DNA of 64,000 bases from Mycolicibacter sinensis (GCF_001667945.1 NZ_LZJK01000053.1:1-64000); one strand, 5' to 3'; counted from the first letter of the stretch, positions 1 to 8,647 are shown. Made by a program: numbers and translations. Notes: a model not told the origin generated them from the letters alone.

Positions 1-82
1 GCCGAACTTATCAATGGTCAGATTGGGTAGGCTGCTGACTATGACGCGGACATCGCGGCCCTACCACCACGGGGACCTGGTG
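1..82. repeat. left arm of 82-bp perfect inverted repeat
   Basis: Positions 1-82 are the exact reverse complement of 803-884. The arm begins at the first base of the window, so it may extend further left. It holds about 40 bases upstream of the TetR start and the first 14 codons of that gene. The 720-bp spacer carries the rest of the TetR gene and the 5' end of a fadD4-like gene. Confidence 0.97.
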
Positions 83-673
83 CGCGCGGCCATCGACGGC
101 GCGGTCGAAGAAGTGAAGACGGTGGGAGTCGCCGCGGTGAGTATGCGGCGCATTGCCCGTCGCGCCGGGGTCTCGCACGCCGCGCTGGCCTACCAGTTCG
201 GGGACAAGTCCGGCCTGTTCACCGCGGTTGCCGCCGAGGGATTCCGGCTCTTCGCCGAGACCGTCGGTCCGCCGGCGACGGACGCCGGCCCGGAGGGCTT
301 CCTTTATGGCGGCCGGGCTTACGTGCAGTTTGCGCTGGCCCATCCGGGCCACTTCGAGGTGATGTTTCGCCCCTATCTGCATCGCGCGGACGACACCGAC
401 CTCATCGCCGCCCGTGATGCAGCGTTCGAGGTCCTCTACGGCAACGCGCGCAGAAGCCTGGCCGCACACCGCGATGCCCGCGAGGCGGACATCACCGACG
501 ACGATGTCTTGGCGCTGGCCACGGCAGGGTGGTCGCTATCGCACGGGTTCGCGACGCTGTTCTCGACCGGAAATCTTCCCGACCGCGTCCGTGCCGACCC
601 TGAGGTCGCGGCCGCCCTGGTCGTCAAGGGTGCCTTCATGATCAGCGAACTCGCCCCGAACCCCACCACTTGA
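41..673 (+). CDS. TetR/AcrR family transcriptional regulator
   Basis: A 210-residue regulator with an N-terminal helix-turn-helix: a YHHGDL box near residue 10, then the recognition region around residues 30-50 (SMRRIARRAGVSHAALAYQF), followed by an alpha-helical ligand-binding domain with TetR_C-type features. The ATG at 41 puts YHHGDL at the usual distance from the start; an in-frame ATG at 14 is possible but has no ribosome site. It probably represses the FAD monooxygenase gene and/or the fadD4-like gene, since a 15-bp palindrome (898-912) lies beside the duplicated copy of its promoter. Its first 14 codons and upstream bases are repeated in inverted orientation at 803-884. The regulatory target is inferred. 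Confidence 0.85.
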   Translation: MTRTSRPYHHGDLVRAAIDGAVEEVKTVGVAAVSMRRIARRAGVSHAALAYQFGDKSGLFTAVAAEGFRLFAETVGPPATDAGPEGFLYGGRAYVQFALAHPGHFEVMFRPYLHRADDTDLIAARDAAFEVLYGNARRSLAAHRDAREADITDDDVLALATAGWSLSHGFATLFSTGNLPDRVRADPEVAAALVVKGAFMISELAPNPTT

Positions 674-683
674 CACCCGTCAA
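670..683. promoter_or_regulatory. palindrome and -35-like element before the fadD4-like start
   Basis: TTGAC-ACCC-GTCAA spans 670-683. It overlaps the TetR stop codon and contains a consensus-like TTGACA (670-675). A TACAGT hexamer at 696-701 could be the -10, although the 20-bp spacing is long, and the ATG at 708 would then be nearly leaderless. It could be an operator for the adjacent TetR protein; that is inference. Confidence 0.4.
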
Positions 684-707
684 GTCTGTCGGCGGTACAG
701 TCTGCGC

Positions 708-824
708 ATGCAGATTCGGGAACATCTCGGTGCCGACAAGCCGGCCATCATCTTGCATCCGTCGGGCACCGTCATCACCTTCGACGAGCTCGATGCCCGC
801 GCCACCAGGTCCCCGTGGTGGTAG
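708..824 (+). pseudogene. truncated 5' end of a FadD4-like acyl-CoA synthetase
   Basis: Starts ATG at 708 and reads 32 residues typical of the N-terminus of an AMP-forming acyl-CoA synthetase (MQIREHLGADKP, then a SGT..TFDELDARA segment), resembling FadD4 (Rv0214). At 803 the sequence enters the inverted-repeat arm and the frame ends at a TAG at 822. All catalytic regions are lost, so no enzyme can be made. In M. tuberculosis fadD4 lies close to pckA on the same strand; here the fragment is on the opposite strand to pckA, suggesting that the segment between the repeat arms is inverted relative to the ancestor. The FadD4 assignment rests on a short match. Confidence 0.65.
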
Positions 825-884
825 GGCCGCGATGTCCGCGTCATAGTCAGCAGCCTACCCAATCTGACCATTGATAAGTTCGGC
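803..884. repeat. right arm of 82-bp perfect inverted repeat
   Basis: Exact reverse complement of 1-82. Read on the minus strand it contains the first 14 codons of the TetR gene (ATG at 844-842) with no gene body behind them; the frame runs into antisense fadD4-like sequence. A short microhomology (CACCAGG) sits at the 803 junction. The other side joins directly to the operator and start of the FAD monooxygenase gene, a typical divergent TetR/target arrangement, so this arm may be the native copy. Confidence 0.97.
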
Positions 885-897
885 CGACTCGCGGATA

Positions 898-912
898 CTT
901 ACCAGTGGTAAG
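898..912. promoter_or_regulatory. TetR-type operator upstream of the FAD monooxygenase
   Basis: A 15-bp palindrome, CTTACCA-G-TGGTAAG, ends 15 bases before the ATG at 928. Size and symmetry suit a TetR dimer, and the duplicated TetR promoter lies just upstream in divergent orientation. The site is visible; the binding protein is inferred. Confidence 0.6.
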
Positions 913-927
913 ACGTGAGGGGGTTGG

Positions 928-2230
928 ATGGATGACTTCGACGTCGCGATCGTCGGCGCGCGCTGTGCCGGTGCCTCACTGGCAACGACGCTGGCCCGCA
1001 ACGGGTTGCGGGTCTGCGTGCTCGACCGTGCGCATTTCCCCAGTGAGACGCCCTCGACCCACATCATTCAGCCCAGCGGCGTAGCGATCCTCGGTGACCT
1101 TGTCGGGCGCGAGGCCATCTTGGCCACCGGTGCCGTTCCGTTGCGCCGACTAACCCTGGTCAACGAGGACGTGCAGCTCGACGGCGATATCGATCCGCTG
1201 CGGTTTCCAGACCCCGGCCTGTGCGTGCGCCGGCTCACGCTCGACACGTTGCTCGTCGAAGCAGCCGCACGGGCAGGCGCAGATGTCCGCACCGGATGCC
1301 GGGCGACCGGTCTGGTGCGCGACGCCTCAGATCGGGTGATCGGAGTGGAGACCAACCGCGGAGCGGTGCCGGCCCGGCTAGTGGTGGGCGCCGACGGACG
1401 GCACTCGACCGTCGCCGAATTCGCCGGCGCGGACAAATATCTGGTGACGCGCCCGCGTCGGCTGGCCGCCTGGGCCTACTTTGCTGGGGCCGACCGACAG
1501 GGACGGCTGCGCCTCGCCCGGGTGGGCGAGCACGCGTTTCTGTCCGCTCCTGCCGACAACAACCTGTACATGGCCGCCGTCACAATCGACATCAGCCGTC
1601 GCAACCAGTTTCACGTCGACCGAGAGCAGCACTTTGCTGCCGGGCTGGCGCAGTGGCCGGAGCTGGCTGACCTGCTGTCCGGCACTGAACGAGTGGGGCC
1701 GATTCGCCTAATCGACAACTGGCACGGCTACTTTCGGCAGAGCGCCGGCCCAGGCTGGGCGCTCGTCGGTGATGCCGGTCATTTCAAGGATTTCACCCCC
1801 CGGCCAGGGGATTTCCGATGCGCTGCGGCAGGCGCTCACCCTCGGCGAAACGATCAGCGCCGGCTTCGCCGGTGGCACCGATATGGACGCCCGGCTGGAG
1901 CAATGGTGGCGCTGGCGCGACCGTGACGCCTACGAGATGTACTGGCTGGCGCACGATATGGGCGCGCCGGGTGTACCGACGCCGCTGGTGACCCGAATGC
2001 TGCGCGGTATCGCCGCCAACCCGGCCGCAACCGCGCGTTTCCTTGAGGTGGTGAACCATGACCTCAGTCCCGCAAAGCTTTTCACTGTCGGTCGGCTGGC
2101 CAGGGCCGCGTTGGGTGCGTTGACCGAGCGCCCCGATCAGGCGGGTGCAACGCTTCGCGAGATCGCTTCCGCGATCAGAGACCAGGCCTACCGTGCGCGG
2201 CATCGGACTCCAGTCCGAACTGCGCGTTGA
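928..2230 (+). pseudogene. FAD-dependent monooxygenase (PHBH type), frameshifted
   Basis: The N-terminal part (928 to about 1795) has the FAD-binding dinucleotide fold (DVAIVGARCAGASLA), an inner VVGADGRHST motif and the second FAD motif WALVGDAGHFKD, all typical of class A flavoprotein monooxygenases of the p-hydroxybenzoate hydroxylase family. The frame then breaks at a run of six C at 1796-1801. With one C fewer the expected TPGQGISDALRQA continues in the +1 frame to a stop at 2228-2230, giving about 433 residues. It is either a recent pseudogene or a homopolymer sequencing error, since the downstream frame is otherwise clean. Substrate unknown; the TetR operator just upstream suggests inducible catabolic or detoxification use. 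Confidence 0.8.
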
Positions 2231-2318
2231 GAGCGTGGTCTACGTCGTCAAAGTGCTCGTCGTCATAGCGCAAACTGCCGAAGAGCGCTCCGAAAGCTAC
2301 GCTGACCCGCGTCGACAT
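2175..2318 (-). CDS. possible small acidic protein, 47 residues
   Basis: A short frame starts ATG at 2318 and ends TGA at 2175-2177, overlapping the tail of the monooxygenase gene on the other strand. The predicted peptide has a plausible composition with an acidic stretch (RYDDEHFDDVDHALN) and G/C-ending codons in most positions. There is no clear ribosome site and I do not recognise the family. The rest of 2231-2450 holds nothing else I can identify. Low confidence that it is expressed. Confidence 0.25.
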   Translation of the reverse strand: MSTRVSVAFGALFGSLRYDDEHFDDVDHALNAQFGLESDAAHGRPGL

Positions 2319-2450
2319 GACCCGAGACCACCGGGCTCAGTCCAGTCGAACTAAACCAGAGCGCCTGCGCCCACGAGGGTGCGTAAATCCGGCCCATGCA
2401 CAGCGTGTCGAGGCGCGGACACGCACGCTCCGCTGATAGAAAACGGAACC

Positions 2451-4271
2451 TTAGCCCAGGCGCTGCTTGAGGGCGTCGAACTCGTCGCGCAGGCCGGTGG
2501 GCAGCTGGTCGCCGATGAACTCGAACCACTCCTCGATCAGCGGCAACTCCGCACGCCACTCGTCGGCGTCGACAAGAAGCGCCTGCTCCACATCAGCCGG
2601 GTCGACGTCCAGTCCCGTGAGCTCCAGATCGGACGCGTGCGGCACCGTACCGATCGGGGTGGACTCGCCGGAGCCCTTGCCCTCGACCCGGTCGATGATC
2701 CACTTGAGCACCCGGCTGTTCTCCCCGAAGCCCGGCCACAGGAAGCGCCCGTCCTCGCCGCGGCGGAACCAGTTGACGAAGAACACCTTCGGCAGCTTGG
2801 ACTCGTCGGAGTTCTTGCCGATGTCGATCCAGTGCTGCATGTAGTGCCCGGCGTTGTAGCCGATGAACGGCAGCATCGCCATCGGGTCGCGGCGCACCGC
2901 CCCGACCTTGCCCTCAGCGGCGGCGGTCTGCTCGGACCCCATTGTGGCGCCGATGAACACACCGTGCTGCCAGTCGCGGGCCTCGCTCACCAACGGAACG
3001 GTGGTCTTGCGGCGGGCGCCGAACAGGATCGCCGAGATCGGCACACCGGCCGGGTCGTCCCACTCGGGGGCCAGGATCGGGCACTGCGACATCGGGGTGC
3101 AGTAACGCGAGTTCGGGTGCGCGGCAGGGGTACCCGACTCGGGCGTCCAGTCGTTGCCCTTCCAGTCGGTGAGGTGCTCCGGGGTCTCCCCGTCGATGCC
3201 CTCCCACCAGATGTCGTTGTCGTCAGTGCGGGCGACGTTGGTGTAGATGGTGTTGCCCGCCTCGATGGTCTTCATCGCGTTCGGGTTGGAGCTGTTGGAG
3301 GTGCCCGGCGCCACCCCGAAGAAGCCAGCCTCCGGGTTCACCGCGTAGAGCCGGCCGTCCTTTCCGAAGCGCATCCAGGCGATGTCGTCACCGAGGGTTT
3401 CGGCCCGCCACCCCGGGATGGTGGGCTGGATCATCGCCAGGTTGGTCTTGCCGCACGCTGAGGGGAAGGCGGCCGCGATGTAGTAGGCCTTGTTCTCCGG
3501 CGAGATCAGCTTGAGGATCAGCATGTGCTCGGCCAGCCAGCCCTCGTCATGGGCCATCGCCGAGGCGATCCGCAGCGCATAGCACTTCTTGCCCAGCAGC
3601 GCGTTGCCGCCGTAGCCGGAGCCGTAGCTCCAGATCTCCCGGGTCTCCGGGAAGTGGGTGATGTACTTCTCCTCATTGCACGGCCACGGCACGTCCTGTT
3701 GGCCCTCGGCCAGCGGCGCACCCACCGAGTGCAGGCCCTTGACGAAGGCACCGTCGGTGCCGATCTTCTCCAGCGCCGCGGTGCCCATCCGGGTCATGAT
3801 CTTCATCGACGTCACCACGTAGGGCGAGTCGGTGAGCTCGACGCCGAGCTTGGGGTCCTCCGCACCCAGCGGCCCCATGCAGAACGGCACCACATACATG
3901 GTGCGACCCCGCATGCAGCCCCGGTACAGCTCGGTCATGGTGGCCCGCATCTCGTCGGGGTCCATCCAGTTGTTGGTGGGCCCGGCCCCCTCCTTGGTGC
4001 GGGTGCAGATGAAGGTGCGGGACTCGACCCGGGCCACATCGGCGGGATCGGACAGCGCCAGGTAGGAGTTCGGCTTCTTCGCGTCATCGAGCTTGAGAGC
4101 GGTTCCGGCCTCCACCAGCCCGGTCATCAACCGGTCCCACTCGGCCTCGGAACCGTCCGACCACTCCACCCGGTCGGGCTGGGTGAGCTCGGCGACCTCC
4201 TGGACCCAGGCCAGCAACCCGCGGTGTTTCGTCGGGGCCTTGTCCAGACCGGGGATGGTCGCTGAGGTCAT
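2451..4271 (-). CDS. pckA: phosphoenolpyruvate carboxykinase (GTP)
   Basis: 606 residues, the same length as M. tuberculosis PckA (Rv0211). Converts oxaloacetate plus GTP to phosphoenolpyruvate, CO2 and GDP in the cytosol, the entry step of gluconeogenesis from fatty acids and cholesterol. Visible features are the GTP-type P-loop [13 protein letters not shown] with the reactive cysteine, the metal-binding segment around [24 protein letters not shown], and the guanine-site FFVNWFRR. The ATG at 4271 is chosen because AGGAGAG lies 5 bases upstream and the protein then begins [10 protein letters not shown] as in homologues; a longer in-frame start at 4298 lacks support. Monocistronic, with 131 bases to the next gene. 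Confidence 0.97.
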   Translation of the reverse strand: MTSATIPGLDKAPTKHRGLLAWVQEVAELTQPDRVEWSDGSEAEWDRLMTGLVEAGTALKLDDAKKPNSYLALSDPADVARVESRTFICTRTKEGAGPTNNWMDPDEMRATMTELYRGCMRGRTMYVVPFCMGPLGAEDPKLGVELTDSPYVVTSMKIMTRMGTAALEKIGTDGAFVKGLHSVGAPLAEGQQDVPWPCNEEKYITHFPETREIWSYGSGYGGNALLGKKCYALRIASAMAHDEGWLAEHMLILKLISPENKAYYIAAAFPSACGKTNLAMIQPTIPGWRAETLGDDIAWMRFGKDGRLYAVNPEAGFFGVAPGTSNSSNPNAMKTIEAGNTIYTNVARTDDNDIWWEGIDGETPEHLTDWKGNDWTPESGTPAAHPNSRYCTPMSQCPILAPEWDDPAGVPISAILFGARRKTTVPLVSEARDWQHGVFIGATMGSEQTAAAEGKVGAVRRDPMAMLPFIGYNAGHYMQHWIDIGKNSDESKLPKVFFVNWFRRGEDGRFLWPGFGENSRVLKWIIDRVEGKGSGESTPIGTVPHASDLELTGLDVDPADVEQALLVDADEWRAELPLIEEWFEFIGDQLPTGLRDEFDALKQRLG

Positions 4272-4402
4272 GAGCTCTCCTGTTGTAACCTGTGTCACTT
4301 CGTGGCCTTGCCGCTGGGTGCGCCGCAGTCCACCTCTTAATGCTTCATTAGATAAGAGGTTACCGTGGATAGCGGCGCGCGGCGAAGCGGGCGTACACCC
4401 GG

Positions 4403-6010
4403 CTAGTCGGCAGCCGTTCGGGCGGTCTCCGGTGAGCCCGATTCCCCCAGTTCATCCGGCGGTCCCAGCGTCGCCTCTCCTGCGTCGAGCCTCGCTGAAC
4501 CGCCCAGTTCATCCGGCGGTCCCAGCGTCGTCTCTCCTGCGTCGAGCCTCGCTGAACCGCCCAGTTCGGACCGCACTGCGGCCAGTGCCCGCTGCAGCGT
4601 CGGCAGCTGCCGATCTCGCACCGCGGCGGCCCGGGCGGTCGCGGCGGCATGCTCGCGCAATTCCCGGTCCAGGGCGGCGATCCGGTCAGCGGCCCGCGCC
4701 GCCTCGGTTTCGTTGCGCTCGGCGAGTTCGGCGGTGAGCGCCGACTCGGCGGCCACCACCCGTAACGCGACCAGCTCCTGCAGCGCCGAACGCAGCGCGG
4801 CGGTGGCCTCGCCCACCCAGCGATCAAGCACCGCCCGGTCGCGCAGCAACCCGCGGATGCGGACCACCCACACCGTGACCGCTACCCCGACGACCACACA
4901 CAGCGCCGCACCGGCGGCGGTTAACCCCGGCGCCAGGTGGGCGAAGAGCCGACTCAGGGTCAACGCCACCCCGAGACCGAAGCCGACGCCGAGCAACGTC
5001 ATCAGCTGGGTCTCCAAGCGCCGCGACGCCAACGCCGGCGCCCCGATCTCGAACTGCGGCACCGGCGGGGTTGCAGTCGCCGCCGCGGCGTCCCCGGACA
5101 GACCCAACTCGTGCGCGACGTCGGCCAGGTGCTCGGCGACCCCCTCGTCGACCTCCGTCACGACCTCCTCCAGCCGGCGGCGCACGTTACCCTCGAACTC
5201 CGGCAACCGGCGCCGCGTCATGCCCGCGGCGTCCTCGGCGAGCTCACCGCGCACCGAGGCGCAGCGCTTGCGGGCGAAGTAGGACAGCTGCACCCGAGCC
5301 TGGGAGATCCGGCTGCGCAGCGCGATCACCCGCTCCGATTTCGACATCCGCCGCTGCCGCACCACTTCGTCACGTTGCTCCTGCAGCAACGCCACCCGCG
5401 CGCGCCGCCCCTCCGCGCGGGCGTCGCGGTCGACCCGGTCGGCGTCGGTGCGTAGCTGAAACTCCCAGGACCGCAGCCGGTTCCGGCGCTGCACGTCATT
5501 GTCACCGAGCTGTTTGGACAGTTCGGCGACCAAGTCGTCCACCCGCGGCTCACCCCGCTCGGGTGCCGCGGCGGCCCCTACCCACGCCACGTCGCGGTAG
5601 CGCGGCGCGTAGTCGGCAAGGGTCTCGCGGGCCACCTCCTGCATCTCGCGCCACTGGCGGTGCACGTCGATCTTGGACACCACACCGATCACCACGTCGG
5701 TGTGGGCGGCCGCGGCGTCGAGCAGCACACAGTCCGAGTCGGTCAGTGCCGCTGCCGCCGACACCACGAACACCACCGCGGTGGGCACCTCCCCCGGCAT
5801 CAGGTCGGTGGCTTCCACCACCCGCCACTGCGGCAGCCGGTCAGCCAGTGCCGACGCCACCGCGCTGACTCCGGCCAGCCAGGGCCCGGCAACCATGATC
5901 GCGTCGCAGCGCCGCACCGCCGGCGGGCGCACCCCCGGAGCGATCTCGGCCACCAGGGCGTCCACCCCGGCCGTCGGGTCGGGTTCGGCCAGGTGGTCAG
6001 CGCCGGTCAT
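4403..6010 (-). CDS. Rv0210-like P-loop/GTPase-related membrane protein
   Basis: 535 residues, somewhat longer than Rv0210. The N-terminal third resembles a GTPase domain with a degenerate P-loop ([16 protein letters not shown], no lysine) and an SKID G4-like motif. A long charged coiled-coil region follows (about residues 190-310), then a hydrophobic pair of segments near 350-420, then another helical arginine-rich region. The layout recalls dynamin-like or septation-type GTPases tied to membranes, but function is unknown. The ATG at 6010 overlaps the stop of the upstream gene (ATGA), indicating translational coupling. The last 60 residues contain two copies of a 19-residue tail encoded by a 57-bp tandem repeat absent from most of the protein family as I know it. 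Confidence 0.8.
   Translation of the reverse strand: MTGADHLAEPDPTAGVDALVAEIAPGVRPPAVRRCDAIMVAGPWLAGVSAVASALADRLPQWRVVEATDLMPGEVPTAVVFVVSAAAALTDSDCVLLDAAAAHTDVVIGVVSKIDVHRQWREMQEVARETLADYAPRYRDVAWVGAAAAPERGEPRVDDLVAELSKQLGDNDVQRRNRLRSWEFQLRTDADRVDRDARAEGRRARVALLQEQRDEVVRQRRMSKSERVIALRSRISQARVQLSYFARKRCASVRGELAEDAAGMTRRRLPEFEGNVRRRLEEVVTEVDEGVAEHLADVAHELGLSGDAAAATATPPVPQFEIGAPALASRRLETQLMTLLGVGFGLGVALTLSRLFAHLAPGLTAAGAALCVVVGVAVTVWVVRIRGLLRDRAVLDRWVGEATAALRSALQELVALRVVAAESALTAELAERNETEAARAADRIAALDRELREHAAATARAAAVRDRQLPTLQRALAAVRSELGGSARLDAGETTLGPPDELGGSARLDAGEATLGPPDELGESGSPETARTAAD
4446..4567. repeat. 57-bp tandem repeat at the 3' end of the Rv0210 homologue
   Basis: Unit 1 (4446-4502) and unit 2 (4503-4559) differ at one base (C/T at the 29th base of the unit); 8 bases of a third unit follow (4560-4567). 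57 is a multiple of three, so each unit adds 19 residues with core [19 protein letters not shown]. A diverged single copy occurs at 47862-47907 in the tail of an unrelated gene, in the same reading frame. Confidence 0.95.
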
Positions 6011-6978
6011 GAGCGGCCTCGCGTCGCCGCCCAGGCCCGCAGCGATCCCCTGGCGAGGTCGGCGGCGCAGGCGCGCGAAGTGACGCTCAGCGGTGCGCTG
6101 CGGTAGGCCTGCCACCGGCACGCCCGCCGCAGCACCGGTTCACCAGGCGCCGGCGGCTCTCGGAGAACGGCCGCCGCCGCGGCCATCCGGGCCGTGGCCG
6201 TCGCATCACAGGTCAAGAACTCCTCGATGCGGGGTGCGAAATCCCGACCGACCGCGTGCGCTTCCAGCCGGGCCACCGCCTCCGACATCCGCCGGTGCTG
6301 CACCGCGGCGGCCAGCACGCCCAGGTGCGCGACGACGCCGTCGACGCCGCTGAGCCGGCGCAGCAACATCCGCGCCTGTGGCAGCGTGCCGCCGCGGCGC
6401 GCCAGCTCGAGCAGCCGCTCGACCCCGGAGACGTCGAGCGTGGCGCACAGCCGCGCGCGGATCTGCCGCGGCAGGGTGTGCGGGCACCTGACGAAGTGTT
6501 CGGCGGAGCTGAGGTCCCCGGGGTCCGCTGCGAGCCGGCGCAGCGCCGCCCACAGCCCGGCGTCCAGCCGATGCGGCAGCGCGGCAAGGGCGAACAACGC
6601 CGAGAGCGGTTCGGCCGGCGCGCGGGTGGCCGCCGCGGCGTCGGCGACATCGCACTGTCCGGACAGGTCGGCCTTGTTCAACACCACCAGCACCGGCCGG
6701 CGCCGCAACGCGTGCAGCGCGGCGGTGTCCTCCGGCTTGACCACTTCGGCGACCACATACACGACGGCGTCTGCGTCAGGCCGGCCGGTGATGTGCACAC
6801 CGGCGGCGGCCAGTGCGGCAGCCACCGTGCGCCGGCCCACCCCGCGGCGGCCGCACACCGCCACCTGCAGCGGCGCTGCGACCTCCGCGGCGATCAACGA
6901 CAGCGCCGGATCGCAGATCTCGCCGGCCAGCCGGGTCAGCTCGTCGGCGAAGAGCTGGTGCCCCTGTGTCACGACCAT
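6007..6978 (-). CDS. Rv0209-like P-loop GTPase-related protein
   Basis: 323 residues. It has a P-loop GRRGVGRRT (residues 43-51; arginine replaces the usual lysine) and a G4-like NKAD motif at about 101-104 after a hydrophobic strand (PVLVVLN), so it looks like a divergent small GTPase domain. The C-terminal two thirds are helical, rich in alanine and arginine, and match no family I know. It pairs with the downstream Rv0210-like gene through a 4-base ATGA overlap; the same pair occurs in M. tuberculosis. The ATG at 6978 is the likely start; a TTG at 6996 is also possible. Role unknown; a two-protein GTPase unit at the envelope is a guess from features and location. Confidence 0.75.
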   Translation of the reverse strand: MVVTQGHQLFADELTRLAGEICDPALSLIAAEVAAPLQVAVCGRRGVGRRTVAAALAAAGVHITGRPDADAVVYVVAEVVKPEDTAALHALRRRPVLVVLNKADLSGQCDVADAAAATRAPAEPLSALFALAALPHRLDAGLWAALRRLAADPGDLSSAEHFVRCPHTLPRQIRARLCATLDVSGVERLLELARRGGTLPQARMLLRRLSGVDGVVAHLGVLAAAVQHRRMSEAVARLEAHAVGRDFAPRIEEFLTCDATATARMAAAAAVLREPPAPGEPVLRRACRWQAYRSAPLSVTSRACAADLARGSLRAWAATRGRS

Positions 6979-7187
6979 GCCTCCCGCATCGCCCAATCGG
7001 CCCGCCTTATCGAGGCCATGGTGTCAGCTGCGTCCGCGTGATGCGAGTCACCACGGTGCTTCTGCGACGACCTGTCGCCCGCCAGCGGGAGGTACCCGCA
7101 GCGCCCGCGCTTGCAGTCCTCGCGGTAGGCAACCGTTGGGTATCAATGTGGACCGCGCCGTGGGGGCACAGCGGTTCATAGGCCACC

Positions 7188-7955
7188 ATGGACTGCATGC
7201 ATGCTCAGCGCGACGTCGAGACGCCATCAGACGTCGCTGATATCGAAGCACCGACGCCACGGCGTGCCCGAAACTTCAGCGTCCGCTATCGCCACTCCGC
7301 GCTGTCGGCCGGCCAGCGGCAGACCTGGGAGCGGCTCTGGCCTCAGCTGGGCGCCGACGTGGTGCCGCCGCAGGGGTCGGGGCGCCCCGATCCGCTGGAC
7401 CCGCGCCGCTGGTTTGGCCGCGATGCCCCGCTGGTGCTCGAGATCGGCTGCGGGGCCGGCACCTCCACGGTCGCGATGGCCCGCGCCGAACCGGATCTGG
7501 ACGTGGTCGCCGTCGAGGTCTACGACCGCGGGCTGGCGCAGTTGCTCTGCGCGATCGAGCGGGAACAGGTCGGCAACATCCGGTTGCTGCGCGGCGACGG
7601 CCTCGACGTGCTGGAACACCTGATCGCGAGAGAATCGCTGATCGGCGTGCGGGTGTTTTTTCCCGACCCGTGGCCCAAGGCCCGGCACCACAAGCGCCGG
7701 CTGCTACAGCCATCCACCATGGCCCTGATCGCCGATCGGCTGCAGCCGGGCGGGGTGCTGCACGCGGCGACCGACCACGCCGGGTACGCCGAACAGATCG
7801 CCGAGGCCGGCGACGGTGAACCGGGCCTGCGCCGGGTGACGGATCCCGGGCCGACGCTGCCCATCTCGGTTGCCCGGCCCACCACCAAGTACGAAGCCAA
7901 GGGCCGCAGCGCGGGCAGTGCGATCACCGAGTTGATCTGGGAGAAGCCGCGGTGA
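7188..7955 (+). CDS. trmB: tRNA (guanine-N7-)-methyltransferase
   Basis: 255 residues. Transfers a methyl group from S-adenosylmethionine to N7 of G46 in the variable loop of tRNAs, in the cytosol. The SAM-binding motif LEIGCGAGTS is near residue 85 and the family signature FFPDPWPKARHHKRR near 163; the C-terminal TKYEAKG segment is also typical. Length fits actinobacterial TrmB, which carries an N-terminal extension. An internal ATG at 7197 is an alternative start. The 209 bases between this start and the divergent Rv0209 homologue hold the promoters of both; no terminator or palindrome stands out. The next gene overlaps by GTGA. Confidence 0.95.
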   Translation: MDCMHAQRDVETPSDVADIEAPTPRRARNFSVRYRHSALSAGQRQTWERLWPQLGADVVPPQGSGRPDPLDPRRWFGRDAPLVLEIGCGAGTSTVAMARAEPDLDVVAVEVYDRGLAQLLCAIEREQVGNIRLLRGDGLDVLEHLIARESLIGVRVFFPDPWPKARHHKRRLLQPSTMALIADRLQPGGVLHAATDHAGYAEQIAEAGDGEPGLRRVTDPGPTLPISVARPTTKYEAKGRSAGSAITELIWEKPR

Positions 7956-8647
7956 GCGACACCGTGGCGGAGATCCCCGGCCCAGCGGCGGAGATCCCGG
8001 ACGGCCCGAGCACCCAGGGGCCGCCGGCCCGTCGGGTGCTGCTGGTGTGGGACGCCCCGAACCTCGACATGGGCCTGGGAGCGATTCTGGGCCGGCGTCC
8101 GACCGGTGTGGAACGGCCCCGGTTCGACGCGCTGGGCCGCTGGCTACTGAACCGGACCGCGGAGATCTCGGCGAAGACCCCGAACGTCGTCGTCGAGCCC
8201 GAGGCGACGGTGTTCACCAACATCGCGCCGGGCACCGCCGACGTCGTCCGGCCGTGGGTGGAGGCGTTGCGTAACGTGGGATTCGCGGTCTTCGCCAAAC
8301 CGAAGATCGACGAGGACAGCGATGTCGACTCCGACATGCTGGAACACATCGCGTTGCGCAAAGAGCAGGGCTTGGCCGCGGTAGTAGTGGCTTCCGCCGA
8401 CGGTCAGGCGTTCCGGGAACCGCTGGAAGAACTCTGCGGTCTCGGCATCGCCGTCTCGGTGCTCGGATTTCGCGAACATGCCAGCTGGGCGCTAGCCTCG
8501 GATACCTTGGAGTTTGTCGACCTGGAAGACATTCCTGGTGTGTTCCGGGAGCGGCTGCCGCGGATCAGCCTGGATTCGCTGCCGGAACAAGGGGCGTGGT
8601 TGCAGCCGTTCCGGCCGCTGAGCTCACTGCTGGCCTCGCGCGAGTGA
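7952..8647 (+). CDS. NYN-domain (PIN-like) protein, Rv0207c homologue
   Basis: 231 residues. The core begins RRVLLVWDAPNLDMGLG, the first acidic strand of a NYN/PIN-type nuclease fold. Other acidic residues in the expected places lie in DEDSDVDSDMLEHIA and VVASADGQAF, followed by a Rossmann-like strand ISVLGFREHASWAL. The domain family usually binds or cuts RNA; the substrate here is unknown. It starts with GTG at 7952, overlapping the trmB stop by four bases, so it is translationally coupled to a tRNA modification gene, consistent with RNA processing. It lies 71 bases upstream of mmpL3, as in M. tuberculosis. Confidence 0.82.
   Translation: MSDTVAEIPGPAAEIPDGPSTQGPPARRVLLVWDAPNLDMGLGAILGRRPTGVERPRFDALGRWLLNRTAEISAKTPNVVVEPEATVFTNIAPGTADVVRPWVEALRNVGFAVFAKPKIDEDSDVDSDMLEHIALRKEQGLAAVVVASADGQAFREPLEELCGLGIAVSVLGFREHASWALASDTLEFVDLEDIPGVFRERLPRISLDSLPEQGAWLQPFRPLSSLLASRE

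Noticed and set aside
83..802. Phase-variable promoter inversion controlled by a dedicated recombinase
   Set aside because: No invertase or recombinase gene is present in the window, the arms are far longer than site-specific recombination sites, and flipping would not connect a promoter to a new gene that I can see.
2379..3461. Plus-strand frame opposite pckA
   Set aside because: Antisense to a fully conserved enzyme; sequence is low-complexity Val/Gly/Arg.
4446..4567. CRISPR-like or transposon-end repeat
   Set aside because: There are no spacers, the units are directly adjacent, and the copies stay in frame within coding sequence; no transposase is nearby.
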